From NCBI GenBank assembly GCA_009787135.1, contig WRGP01000118.1, forward strand, positions 1 through 6,177: 6,177 bases of DNA, read 5' to 3'. The notes beneath the pieces were generated by a model. The model was given only the letters and a program-made list of their open reading frames with translations, ran no database searches and was not told the DNA's origin. Shown one piece after another: positions 1 to 6,177 of this stretch; the stretch's first letter is position 1, and every line of letters starts with the position of its first letter. The DNA is from Bacillota bacterium. Lineage in GTDB: Bacteria > Bacillota > Clostridia > Christensenellales > Aristaeellaceae. A program made the translations under genes and the position numbers.

Positions 1-1
1 G

Positions 2-1957
2 ATCCCCAACAAAAGCCTGTCCATCAGCCAGGGAGCGGTTGTGGCCAGTGGCTGGAACACCCTCAGCGAGCACAGCGGCGCGGCCGTGTACTACAAGGCG
101 CTGGCAAGCCATTACGGCTTTTCGCTGGACACCCCGGTAAAGGATCTGCCCGCGAAGGCGCTCGACGTGATCCTCTATGGCACAAAGGGCGAGAAGATCG
201 AGGTAGAATACGCAACCGGGGAGCGGATCATGAAGTTCACCGCGCCGTTTGAGGGCATCATCCCCAACCAGGAGCGCAAGTACCGCGAGACCTCCTCCCC
301 GGCGATGCGCGAGATGTACGAGGAGCAGATGATGGATATCCCCTGCCCAGACTGTGGAGGGAAGCGGCTGCGGCCGGAGTCCCTGGCCGTAACGGTCGGA
401 CAGCGCTCCATCGCGGCGGTCAGCGACCTATCGGTGCTGGAGGCGAACGATTTTTTTGCCGGCCTAACCCTTTCGGAGAAACATGCCATGATCGCGCGCC
501 AGATTTTAAAGGAAATCCACGCGCGGTTGGGCTTCCTGGCGGATGTGGGCCTGGGCTACCTCACGCTGTCCCGCGCGGCTGGCACGCTCTCGGGCGGCGA
601 GGCGCAGCGCATCCGGCTGGCCACGCAGATCGGTTCGTCCTTGGTGGGGGTGCTCTACATTTTAGACGAACCATCCATCGGGTTGCACCAGCGGGACAAC
701 GCGCGCCTGCTTAAGACGCTGAAAAACCTCCGCGACCTGGGCAATACGCTGATCGTCGTGGAGCACGATGAGGACACGATGCTGGAAGCCGACGAGATCG
801 TGGACATCGGCCCCGGCGCGGGCGCGCTGGGCGGCGAGCTTGTGGCGCAGGGCACGCTGCCGGAGATCATCGCGTGCGAGAGGTCTATCACGGGGAAATA
901 CCTGAGCGGGGAAAGGCGCATCCCGGTGCCGGAGAAGCGCCGCAAGCCAACGGGTTTTCTAACGGTCAAAGGCGCGCGGGCGAATAACCTGCGCGGCATT
1001 GACGTAAAGATTCCGCTGGGCGTGATGACGTGCGTGACGGGTGTCTCGGGCAGCGGCAAATCGTCGCTGATCAATGAGATCCTCTTCAAGGCGCTGGCGC
1101 GCGACCTGAACCGGGCGCGGAGCAAGCCGGGCGGCTATGATGAAATCCTGGGGGAGGAGCAGCTCGACAAGGTCATCAGCATTGACCAGTCGCCCATCGG
1201 CCGGACGCCGCGTTCCAACCCCGCCACGTACACGGGCATGTTTGACCTCATTCGCCGGGTGTACGCCGCCACGCCGGACGCCAAGACGCGCGGTTATAAG
1301 GAGAACCGCTTCAGCTTCAACGTCAAGGGGGGCCGCTGCGAGGCATGCTCGGGCGACGGCATCGTCAAGATCGAGATGCATTTTCTGCCGGACATCTATG
1401 TGCCGTGCGATGTGTGCAAAGGGAAGCGGTACAACCGCGAGACGCTGGAGGTGCTCTACAGGGGCAAGAACATCTTTGACGTGCTGGACATGACCGTGGA
1501 CGAGGCGCTGGATTTCTTTGAAAACCACCACCTGGTCGCGCGCAAGCTGCAAACCCTGCAAGACGTGGGCCTGGGCTACATCAAGCTGGGCCAGCCGTCC
1601 ACCACGCTCTCCGGCGGCGAGGCGCAGCGCGTCAAGCTCTCCACCGAGCTATCGCGCAAGGCCACGGGCAGGACGGTTTATGTGCTGGACGAGCCGACCA
1701 CGGGCCTGCATATGGCGGACGTGGACAGGCTGGTGCAGGTGCTGCAGCGGCTGGTGGACGCCGGCAACTCGGTGTTGGTCATCGAGCACAATTTGGACGT
1801 GATCAAGACGGCGGACTGGATCATCGACCTGGGGCCCGAGGGCGGCGGCATGGGCGGCAGCATCGTGGCGGAGGGGACGCCGGAGGCGGTTTCTACGGTG
1901 GAAGCGAGTTATACGGGGGCTTATTTGAAGCGGATGGTGAAGGGGGAAAAGGGCTGA
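2..1957 (+). CDS. uvrA: UvrA, excinuclease ABC subunit A (5'-truncated by the window edge)
   Basis: UvrA is the damage-sensing ATPase of nucleotide excision repair; as a dimer it scans DNA and loads UvrB at lesions. The window holds 651 codons, about the last two thirds of a protein usually near 940 residues. The GTG at 41 is not the start, because the frame stays open to the left edge and reads IPNKSLSISQGAV, a UvrA sequence that follows the first zinc module. Visible in order: a CPDCGGKRLRPESL segment (about 341-382), the first ABC signature TLSGGEAQRIRLA (584-622) with Walker B LDEP and its H-loop histidine (about 764), the second Walker A GVSGSGKSS (1040-1066), the conserved IDQSPIGRTPRSNPATYTG block, a zinc module CEAC...CDVC (about 1337-1420), the second signature TLSGGEAQRVKLS (1604-1642), Walker B LDEPTTGLH and the IEHN H-loop (about 1787). 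The first Walker A and first zinc finger must lie upstream. No key residue is missing in the visible part. Confidence 0.98.
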   Translation: MPNKSLSISQGAVVASGWNTLSEHSGAAVYYKALASHYGFSLDTPVKDLPAKALDVILYGTKGEKIEVEYATGERIMKFTAPFEGIIPNQERKYRETSSPAMREMYEEQMMDIPCPDCGGKRLRPESLAVTVGQRSIAAVSDLSVLEANDFFAGLTLSEKHAMIARQILKEIHARLGFLADVGLGYLTLSRAAGTLSGGEAQRIRLATQIGSSLVGVLYILDEPSIGLHQRDNARLLKTLKNLRDLGNTLIVVEHDEDTMLEADEIVDIGPGAGALGGELVAQGTLPEIIACERSITGKYLSGERRIPVPEKRRKPTGFLTVKGARANNLRGIDVKIPLGVMTCVTGVSGSGKSSLINEILFKALARDLNRARSKPGGYDEILGEEQLDKVISIDQSPIGRTPRSNPATYTGMFDLIRRVYAATPDAKTRGYKENRFSFNVKGGRCEACSGDGIVKIEMHFLPDIYVPCDVCKGKRYNRETLEVLYRGKNIFDVLDMTVDEALDFFENHHLVARKLQTLQDVGLGYIKLGQPSTTLSGGEAQRVKLSTELSRKATGRTVYVLDEPTTGLHMADVDRLVQVLQRLVDAGNSVLVIEHNLDVIKTADWIIDLGPEGGGMGGSIVAEGTPEAVSTVEASYTGAYLKRMVKGEKG

Positions 1958-1990
1958 CGGGGTTGGAACGGGAAGAGACGGAGGAGGACG

Positions 1991-2024
1991 GCTTCTTTCT
2001 TTATCAGGGGGAAAAGAAAGAAGC
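1991..2024. repeat. Perfect 12-bp inverted repeat after uvrA
   Basis: The arms GCTTCTTTCTTT (1991-2002) and AAAGAAAGAAGC (2013-2024) are exact reverse complements around a 10-base loop. Only four of the twelve pairs are G-C, and the stem is followed by purines (AAAGAAAAA) rather than a T-run, so it is not a textbook intrinsic terminator on the + strand; the other strand lacks a T-run too. The right arm overlaps a second possible hairpin, AAGCAA (2021-2026) with TTGCTT (2035-2040), which is followed by TGGGTTTT, so the two folds exclude each other. Possible roles are 3'-end protection or weak termination of the uvrA mRNA, or membership in a dispersed intergenic repeat family. The pairing is directly visible; the role is inference. 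Confidence 0.6.
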
Positions 2025-2048
2025 AAAGAAAAACTTGCTTTGGGTTTT
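2021..2048 (+). terminator. Weak candidate terminator hairpin between uvrA and the queG-like gene
   Basis: AAGCAA (2021-2026) can pair with TTGCTT (2035-2040) across an 8-base loop, followed by TGGGTTTT. The stem is only 6 bp, has two G-C pairs and a short interrupted T-tract, so termination would be inefficient at best. It uses bases of the right arm of the larger 12-bp inverted repeat, so the two folds compete. This is listed because no better uvrA terminator is visible in the gap. Confidence 0.2.
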
Positions 2049-2062
2049 ATACAATTGAACGC

Positions 2063-2070
2063 GGAGGTGA
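2063..2070 (+). promoter_or_regulatory. Strong ribosome binding site of the queG-like gene
   Basis: GGAGGTGA is a near-perfect match to the anti-Shine-Dalgarno sequence and lies 7 bases before the ATG at 2078. It fixes the start of the queG-like gene, and so supports the short N-terminus of that protein rather than a missed upstream start. Confidence 0.85.
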
Positions 2071-2077
2071 GCCCATA

Positions 2078-3040
2078 ATGCCCGCCACATGGCAAACAGC
2101 GCTTGCGCTATCCGCGCGGTGCGGGTTCGCGGCCGCCGCGCTGATGCCCGCCGTGTCGGTCGCGGGCTGCGCGCCAAACGCGGAGGCGCAAAAGCAAAGG
2201 ATTATAAACGACCCCGCGGTGCTCCTTGACGGCGCGGCGTCGGTGCTGGTTGCGGCCATGCCGTTTGCGTGGCACGCTCCGTGGCAAAAGGGGGTTGCTG
2301 AGGTCAGCGCGTTTTACTTCACATCCCAGCGGGCCCACGGGGCCATCGCCGGCTTGGCGGCGCGGCTTAGAGCGCTTGGCGTCCGGGTCTGCGACCGGCA
2401 AAACCTGCCGCAAAAGCCGCTGGGGCAAAGCGCCGGCTTTGGCGCGATGGGGCGCAACACGCTGCTGCGCAATAACGCGTGGGGAAGCTGCTTTACCCTG
2501 CGCGTGCTGACGACGGATATCCCGCCGCAGCCGGAGATCACGGCGTTTCCCGCGAGCCTGTGCGGCCAGTGCTTCCGCTGCGCAGATGCCTGCCCAACCG
2601 GCGCGCTGGATGGGCAGGGCAATTTGGATACGACGCGTTGCATCCGCAGCCACATGATGACGGGCGAGGTGACGCCGGAATGGATTCGCGAAAAGATGGG
2701 CACGCGGCTGCTGGGATGTGAGATATGCCAGCGGGTATGCCCGTACAACGCGGGGGTGCGGATCGTGCCGCCGCAGGAGGAGCCTTTCGCCATTGAAACG
2801 CTGCTGGCCGCCGACCGGCAAGCTCTGGATAACATTGGCCGGGCGATCGGCTGGAATGAGGCGCGGCTCCAGCGCGTGCAGGCCCAGGCGGCCCTGGCCG
2901 CGGGGAACAGCGGGGACGCGCGCTACCTGCCCGCGCTGGCTGCGCTCATGGATCATCCGCGGCACGCCGTCAGGGCGCACGCGGCCTGGGCTTTTGAACG
3001 GCTGAACGGTGCCTTGGGCGATGAGGAGTGGAGAGCATGA
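2078..3040 (+). CDS. QueG-like epoxyqueuosine reductase family protein (4Fe-4S double cluster)
   Basis: QueG is a cytoplasmic cobalamin- and iron-sulfur-dependent enzyme that reduces epoxyqueuosine to queuosine in the tRNA wobble base. This 320-residue protein has the family layout: a DUF1730-like N-terminal region (about 1-150), a cluster motif CGQCFRCADACP (162-173), an isolated C188, then CEICQRVCPYN (214-224), giving eight cysteines for two 4Fe-4S clusters, and a HEAT/PBS-lyase-like tail (about 265-310). Asp106 lies 14 residues before the glycine of AGFGAMGRNT, the same spacing (from memory of the family) as the proposed catalytic Asp in QueG, and a Pro-Leu pair between them also matches. 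It is shorter than E. coli QueG (about 379 residues). It also diverges where classical QueG reads roughly SRYARGRDYH (here SAFYFTSQRAH) and CISYLTIE (here CIRSHMMTG). It may be a Firmicutes QueG-like subfamily, so family membership is firmer than substrate. It starts 120 bp after uvrA and overlaps the HD gene by 4 bp. Confidence 0.8.
   Translation: MPATWQTALALSARCGFAAAALMPAVSVAGCAPNAEAQKQRIINDPAVLLDGAASVLVAAMPFAWHAPWQKGVAEVSAFYFTSQRAHGAIAGLAARLRALGVRVCDRQNLPQKPLGQSAGFGAMGRNTLLRNNAWGSCFTLRVLTTDIPPQPEITAFPASLCGQCFRCADACPTGALDGQGNLDTTRCIRSHMMTGEVTPEWIREKMGTRLLGCEICQRVCPYNAGVRIVPPQEEPFAIETLLAADRQALDNIGRAIGWNEARLQRVQAQAALAAGNSGDARYLPALAALMDHPRHAVRAHAAWAFERLNGALGDEEWRA
3023..3028 (+). promoter_or_regulatory. 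Ribosome binding site that decides the HD gene start
   Basis: GAGGAG inside the last codons of the queG-like gene lies 8 bases before the ATG at 3037. This favours 3037, which forms an ATGA stop/start overlap, over the in-frame GTG at 3028, which overlaps the Shine-Dalgarno sequence itself. The arrangement predicts translational coupling to the queG-like gene. Confidence 0.7.
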
Positions 3041-3870
3041 ATTTCGATAAGGCGAAAGCGGCATTCAACGGGTATTTGACAGACTATGATCTAAACGATG
3101 CAAAAGTACGGTTAAAAATTGTCCATACGCATCAAGTGATCCTTTTATGTGAATTCATCTCCAAAGCGTTGGGATTGGGGAATGAAGATATTGAACTGGC
3201 AAAATTGATTGCTTTGCTGCACGATATCGCCAGATTCGATCAAGTCAAAAGGTTTAGCCATTTTGTGGACGCGGGTATTTGCGACCACGCGGACGCGGGC
3301 ATAAAAATCTTGTTTGAAACATCGCGTATCAGAGATTTTATCAGCGATGATTGCTATGACAACATCATATTAAAAGCGATCTGGAATCATAATAAATATG
3401 AAATAGAGGAAGGGCTGGATGGAAAAGAGCTATTGCATTGTAAAATCATAAGGGATGCTGATAAGCTGGATAATTTCAGGGTAAAGGCCGAGGATGATTT
3501 TGAGGATATAGCAAGCATCACGAAAAGAAGCCTTGAAAACGGGAGCATTTCCGATGAAGTGTTTATTGATTTCATGGCTTGTAGGCAAATAGCGGCGCAT
3601 AAAAGAAAAACGGATTTGGATTTTTGGGTATCCATAATAGCCTTTGTCTTTGATATAAATTTTGCGTGTAGTTTTGAGTATATAAGAGAAAAAAGCTACG
3701 TTAATGTTTTGATTGATAGAATAGAATATCAAAATGAGGAGGTACAAAACAAAATGGAACAAATCAGAAAATGTGCAACTCAACACATGGCTCGCCGCCT
3801 GCGCGCAAGCGGCCTGGGTGCTGAAACGAGTAAAGGAGGGGAATCAACATGCTGGAACTATACCGCGTAA
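3037..3870 (+). CDS. HD-superfamily phosphohydrolase-like protein, AT-rich gene
   Basis: This 277-residue soluble protein has an N-terminal HD domain. HD proteins use a His/Asp metal site, usually to hydrolyse phosphomonoester or phosphodiester bonds of nucleotides or similar substrates; the substrate here is unknown. Candidate metal ligands are H30 or H32 (KIVHTHQV), H62-D63 (ALLHDIARFDQ), H84 (CDHADAG), H118 (WNHNK) and D140/D142 (IRDADKLDNF). After the HD core comes a helical region to about 255, then a tail (from about 256, ASGLGAETSKGG) that looks unrelated. The start is set by the 4-bp ATGA overlap and GAGGAG. Base composition differs sharply from both neighbours: lines starting 3361, 3601 and 3661 are about 28-32% GC, while flanking sample lines are about 62-83%. 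The final 90 or so bases return to high GC and overlap the ABC ATPase by 22 bp. This suggests acquisition from a low-GC source without a visible mobile element. Superfamily assignment is good; the function is not assigned. Confidence 0.85.
   Translation: MNFDKAKAAFNGYLTDYDLNDAKVRLKIVHTHQVILLCEFISKALGLGNEDIELAKLIALLHDIARFDQVKRFSHFVDAGICDHADAGIKILFETSRIRDFISDDCYDNIILKAIWNHNKYEIEEGLDGKELLHCKIIRDADKLDNFRVKAEDDFEDIASITKRSLENGSISDEVFIDFMACRQIAAHKRKTDLDFWVSIIAFVFDINFACSFEYIREKSYVNVLIDRIEYQNEEVQNKMEQIRKCATQHMARRLRASGLGAETSKGGESTCWNYTA
3833..3839 (+). promoter_or_regulatory. Ribosome binding site of the ABC ATPase gene
   Basis: AAGGAGG lies 9 bases before the ATG at 3849 and inside the 3' end of the HD gene. 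It fixes the ATPase start, since the encoded protein then begins directly with a typical ABC N-terminus (MLELYRVSKAY), and it confirms that the 22-bp overlap with the HD gene is real. Confidence 0.8.
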
Positions 3871-4589
3871 GCAAGGCATACGCCAAGGGGGCCGTCAAGG
3901 CGGTGGACGACCTGTCGCTCACCGTACACAAGGGCGAGATTTTCGGGTTCATTGGCCCCAACGGCGCGGGCAAGACGACGACGATCAAGATGATCTGCGG
4001 CATCATCAACCCAGACGCGGGCCGTGTGACCGTCGGCGGCTTCGACATCGCGGCGCAGCCCCTTGCGGCCAAGCGTTCTATGGGCTTTGTGCCGGACGCC
4101 TCCAATGTCTTTGACCGGCTGACGGGCCTGGAATACCTGAACTTCTTGGCCGACGTATACGGCGTGGACGCGGATACGCGCAGGGAACGCATGGAAAAAT
4201 ACCTGACCATGTTCGAAATCAAGGACGCGGCCGCCAGTTTAATCAAGAGCTATTCACACGGCATGCGCCAGAAGCTGACCATTACCGGCGCGCTGCTGCA
4301 CCGCCCGCCGCTGTGGATCTTGGACGAGCCGCTCACGGGCCTGGACCCGCGCGCCGCCCATCAGCTCAAGCAGGAGATGCGCAGCCATTGCGACGCGGGC
4401 AACACGGTCTTCTTCTCCACCCACGTGCTGGAGGTAGCGGAGCGGCTGTGCGACCGTATCGGCATCATCAGCAAGGGGCGTCTCCTGGCCGTTGGCACGC
4501 TGGAGGAACTGCGCGCGGGCGAGCGCGGGGAGTCGCTGGAGGATCTGTTCCTGGAGATGACCGGGCAAGACGGGGAGGCGATGGCATGA
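3849..4589 (+). CDS. ABC transporter ATP-binding protein (ABC-2 exporter type)
   Basis: This 246-residue protein is the cytoplasmic ATPase that would power the permease encoded next. Visible motifs: Walker A GPNGAGKTT (36-44), signature YSHGMRQK (135-142) in place of LSGGQ, Walker B LWILDEP (155-161) with catalytic E160, D-loop GLDP (164-167) and H-loop H192 in FFSTHVLE. The usual Q-loop glutamine appears as Asp in GFVPDASNVFDRLTG (79-93). I believe this is a recurrent variant among exporter-type ATPases of this group, so it need not mean loss of function. Length and architecture match single-domain exporter ATPases related to the EcsA/CcmA group. No substrate can be read from the sequence. 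The gene overlaps the HD gene by 22 bp and the permease by 4 bp, so ATPase and permease are almost certainly co-translated. Confidence 0.95.
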   Translation: MLELYRVSKAYAKGAVKAVDDLSLTVHKGEIFGFIGPNGAGKTTTIKMICGIINPDAGRVTVGGFDIAAQPLAAKRSMGFVPDASNVFDRLTGLEYLNFLADVYGVDADTRRERMEKYLTMFEIKDAAASLIKSYSHGMRQKLTITGALLHRPPLWILDEPLTGLDPRAAHQLKQEMRSHCDAGNTVFFSTHVLEVAERLCDRIGIISKGRLLAVGTLEELRAGERGESLEDLFLEMTGQDGEAMA

Positions 4590-6177
4590 GGCTGTTCTTT
4601 CGCCTGCTTAGCGTGCAGCTGAACCAGCGCTTTGGCCTGTCGGCGACGCGCACCCTGTTCAAGGAGAACAAGAAACGCGCGGCTGGCCGTGCCGCGCTCG
4701 GCGTGGTGATCGCCCTTTCCCTTTCGGCGCTGGTGGGGATGTACACATGGCTGCTTGTGAAGCTCATGCCAAGCTTTCAGGCCTTGGGCCTGGAGGTATT
4801 GATGCTGGGCGGCATGCTGCTGGCATCCATGGTCCTCGTGTTCTTTCTGGGCATGATCTACTTGCTGGGCGTCCTGTTCTTTTCGAAGGATACGGAGTTT
4901 TTAGCGGCCCTGCCCATTCCGGAGCGGACGGTGTTCGCGGCCAAGTTCTCTCAGGTGCTGCTGGGCGAGATCGCGTCCAGCGCCGTGATTTTGCTCCCTT
5001 CTTTTATCGTCTATGGCGTGATGACTAACGCAGGCGCGCTGTACTGGGTGCTGGCGGTCATCGCGCTGCCGCTGGCGCCGTGCATCCCATTGGCTCTATC
5101 CGCGCTCGCGTCGCTGCTGCTCATGCGGTGTAACGCGCTATGGCGCAGACGGGACCTGATGACGGTCATAGGATCTGTCATGCTGCTGGTGGCGATTATG
5201 GCGGGCCAGATGCTGCTCACTTCAAAGATGCCGGACACGATGGATACGGAAAAGCTCATGGAGCTGGTTTCAAACAGTTCCTACGCCCTGCGCATGGCTG
5301 TGTCCGTGTTTCCGCCCAGCGGATGGGCGGCGGAGGGCATGACCGGGAAGCCGGTCCAGTTTGTGCTGTTCGCGGCCGTTTCCTTTGCGGCGCTTGCCCT
5401 GGTTATGTGGGCGGCTGGGCGGCTTTACTACAGCGGCGCGAAGGCGCAGTTGGAGACCTCGGCGAAGGGCAGGCATGTCGAACTGTCCGGCGCTGTAATG
5501 CGGCGGCGTAGCGCAATAGGATCGCTGTTCGCGCGCGAGTGGCGCACGGTGCTGCGCTCGCCCGTGTACGTGCTCAATGGGTTGATCGCGATTGTGCTCG
5601 GGCCGCTTATGCTGATCCTGTTCAAATTTATGCCGGGCGCATCCTCCGGCGGCGCGGAAATGGACGCGCTGTTTGCCCTGCTGGAGGGCACGGCGGATAC
5701 GCGGCTGATCTTGCTCATTCTGGCCGGGCTGTTCATGGTGATCGGGACGCTGAACCCCGCAGTGACGACCAGCGTATCGCGCGAGGGCAAGGGCTTCTAT
5801 CTGATGCGGATCATCCCGGTGACGTCTTTCCGGCAGGTGGGCGCGAAGTTTTTGTTCGGCGTTTCCGTCTCCGGCCTGGCCATGCTGATGATGAGCGTGG
5901 TCTCGGTCATGGTGATGGGTTTCTCCTGGCAGGTCGTGCTGCAGGCGTTTGCGCTCGGGCTGCTGGGCAGCGTGGCGCCCATGGCGCTTTCGATGATCCC
6001 CGATGTGCTGCGCCCCAAGCTTTTGTGGAACAGCGAGACGGAGGCTATCAAGCAAAATATGAACTCCATCCTGGGCATGGTCATTGGCTGGGGATATATT
6101 GCGCTGCTGGGGTTCGCGAGCTTTAAGATGGTAGAGGGCGGCATGGGGATGGGGATGTTGCTCGGCGTGCTGGTGGG
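4586..6177 (+). CDS. Polytopic ABC exporter permease (3'-truncated by the window edge)
   Basis: The frame opens at ATG 4586 in an ATGA overlap with the ATPase stop, with GGGGAGG (4572-4578) 7 bases upstream. It stays open for 530 codons to the right edge. The protein is very hydrophobic, with roughly twelve candidate membrane segments around residues 36-58, 70-98, 124-145, 149-180, 191-211, 256-279, 327-347, 373-395, 420-445, 449-470, 493-513 and from about 519 onward. A positively charged stretch (about 284-325) separates two halves. A short motif occurs in both halves: TEFLAALPIP...AAKF (103-121) and GFYLMRIIPV...GAKF (403-422), each with 10 residues from the proline to the lysine, which suggests two fused ABC-2-like halves. 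It resembles the Firmicutes family of putative ABC exporter permeases (ABC_tran_2-like, from memory, not searched). It would form the membrane channel for the preceding ATPase; the substrate is unknown. Confidence 0.9.
   Translation, partial: MRLFFRLLSVQLNQRFGLSATRTLFKENKKRAAGRAALGVVIALSLSALVGMYTWLLVKLMPSFQALGLEVLMLGGMLLASMVLVFFLGMIYLLGVLFFSKDTEFLAALPIPERTVFAAKFSQVLLGEIASSAVILLPSFIVYGVMTNAGALYWVLAVIALPLAPCIPLALSALASLLLMRCNALWRRRDLMTVIGSVMLLVAIMAGQMLLTSKMPDTMDTEKLMELVSNSSYALRMAVSVFPPSGWAAEGMTGKPVQFVLFAAVSFAALALVMWAAGRLYYSGAKAQLETSAKGRHVELSGAVMRRRSAIGSLFAREWRTVLRSPVYVLNGLIAIVLGPLMLILFKFMPGASSGGAEMDALFALLEGTADTRLILLILAGLFMVIGTLNPAVTTSVSREGKGFYLMRIIPVTSFRQVGAKFLFGVSVSGLAMLMMSVVSVMVMGFSWQVVLQAFALGLLGSVAPMALSMIPDVLRPKLLWNSETEAIKQNMNSILGMVIGWGYIALLGFASFKMVEGGMGMGMLLGVLV

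Noticed and set aside
959..1561. Long minus-strand open frames opposite uvrA, and similarly opposite the queG-like gene (2108-3064) and the permease (5270-6055)
   Set aside because: They are antisense to clearly conserved coding sequence in GC-rich DNA, where long spurious frames are expected. Their translations are rich in R, P, A and H and show no recognisable domain.
2048..2055. TATACAAT as a -10 box for a queG-like gene promoter
   Set aside because: TACAAT matches 5 of 6 bases, but positions 2026-2033, where a -35 box would sit, read only A/G and show no TTGACA-like hexamer. A promoter here is possible but not supported.
1963..2058. A TTG-started open frame of 31 codons spanning the uvrA-queG gap (product containing GEKKEAKKNLLWVLYN)
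   Set aside because: There is no convincing ribosome binding site at a proper distance, the start is a weak TTG, and most of it is the inverted repeat. The open frame is explained by the AT-rich repeat without any need for a gene.
3028..3036. GTG at 3028 as the start of the HD gene
   Set aside because: It overlaps its own candidate ribosome binding site; the ATG at 3037 has GAGGAG at an ideal 8-base spacing and a classic ATGA overlap.
3734..4114. A plus-strand frame of 126 codons starting after the AT-rich block
   Set aside because: It overlaps the end of the HD gene and the start of the ABC ATPase in another frame; its Gly/Arg-rich translation shows no domain, while the ATPase frame has all ABC motifs.
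3849..4589. Loss of ATPase function because the Q-loop Gln and LSGGQ signature are altered
   Set aside because: Walker A, Walker B glutamate, D-loop and H-loop are intact, and the YSHGM signature and the Asp in the Q-loop are, as I recall, common in exporter-type ATPases of this group.
4747..6126. Plus-strand frames of 93, 123 and 195 codons within the permease region
   Set aside because: They are out-of-frame shadows. The continuous frame from 4586 to the edge has membrane-protein character and ribosome binding site support.

Overview
The window suggests a GC-rich member of the Firmicutes, probably Clostridia. The support is indirect: Firmicutes-style wording in UvrA (for example the YTGAYLK C-terminus), strong GGAGG-type ribosome binding sites, ATGA stop/start overlaps, and a two-gene ABC exporter of a kind common in that group. 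GC content counted by hand on sample 60-base lines is about 62-83% in most of the window, but only about 28-57% in the HD-domain gene. The genus cannot be named from this sequence alone.

Layout, all on the + strand: (1) 2-1957, the C-terminal two thirds of uvrA, the DNA-damage recognition ATPase of nucleotide excision repair; the 5' part lies outside the window. (2) 1958-2077, a 120-bp gap holding a perfect 12-bp inverted repeat, a second overlapping 6-bp hairpin and the ribosome binding site of the next gene. (3) 2078-3040, a compact QueG-like epoxyqueuosine reductase family protein with eight cluster cysteines and a HEAT-like tail. (4) 3037-3870, an HD-superfamily phosphohydrolase-like protein in a distinctly AT-rich block, overlapping the queG-like stop by 4 bp. 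(5) 3849-4589, an ABC transporter ATPase overlapping the HD gene by 22 bp. (6) 4586 to the right edge, a polytopic ABC permease overlapping the ATPase stop by 4 bp and still open at the edge.

The four genes from 2078 onward are packed with overlaps, so they are probably one translationally coupled transcript. Only the ATPase and permease form an obvious functional pair, an exporter of unknown substrate. The QueG-like protein would act in tRNA queuosine modification and the HD protein on an unknown phosphorylated substrate, so the operon does not describe a single pathway.

I found no tRNA or rRNA gene, CRISPR array, transposase, integrase or clear new defence system. The strongest anomaly is the compositional break that coincides almost exactly with the HD gene. 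Secondary points are the divergence of the QueG-like protein, the inverted repeat after uvrA and an internal duplication in the permease.
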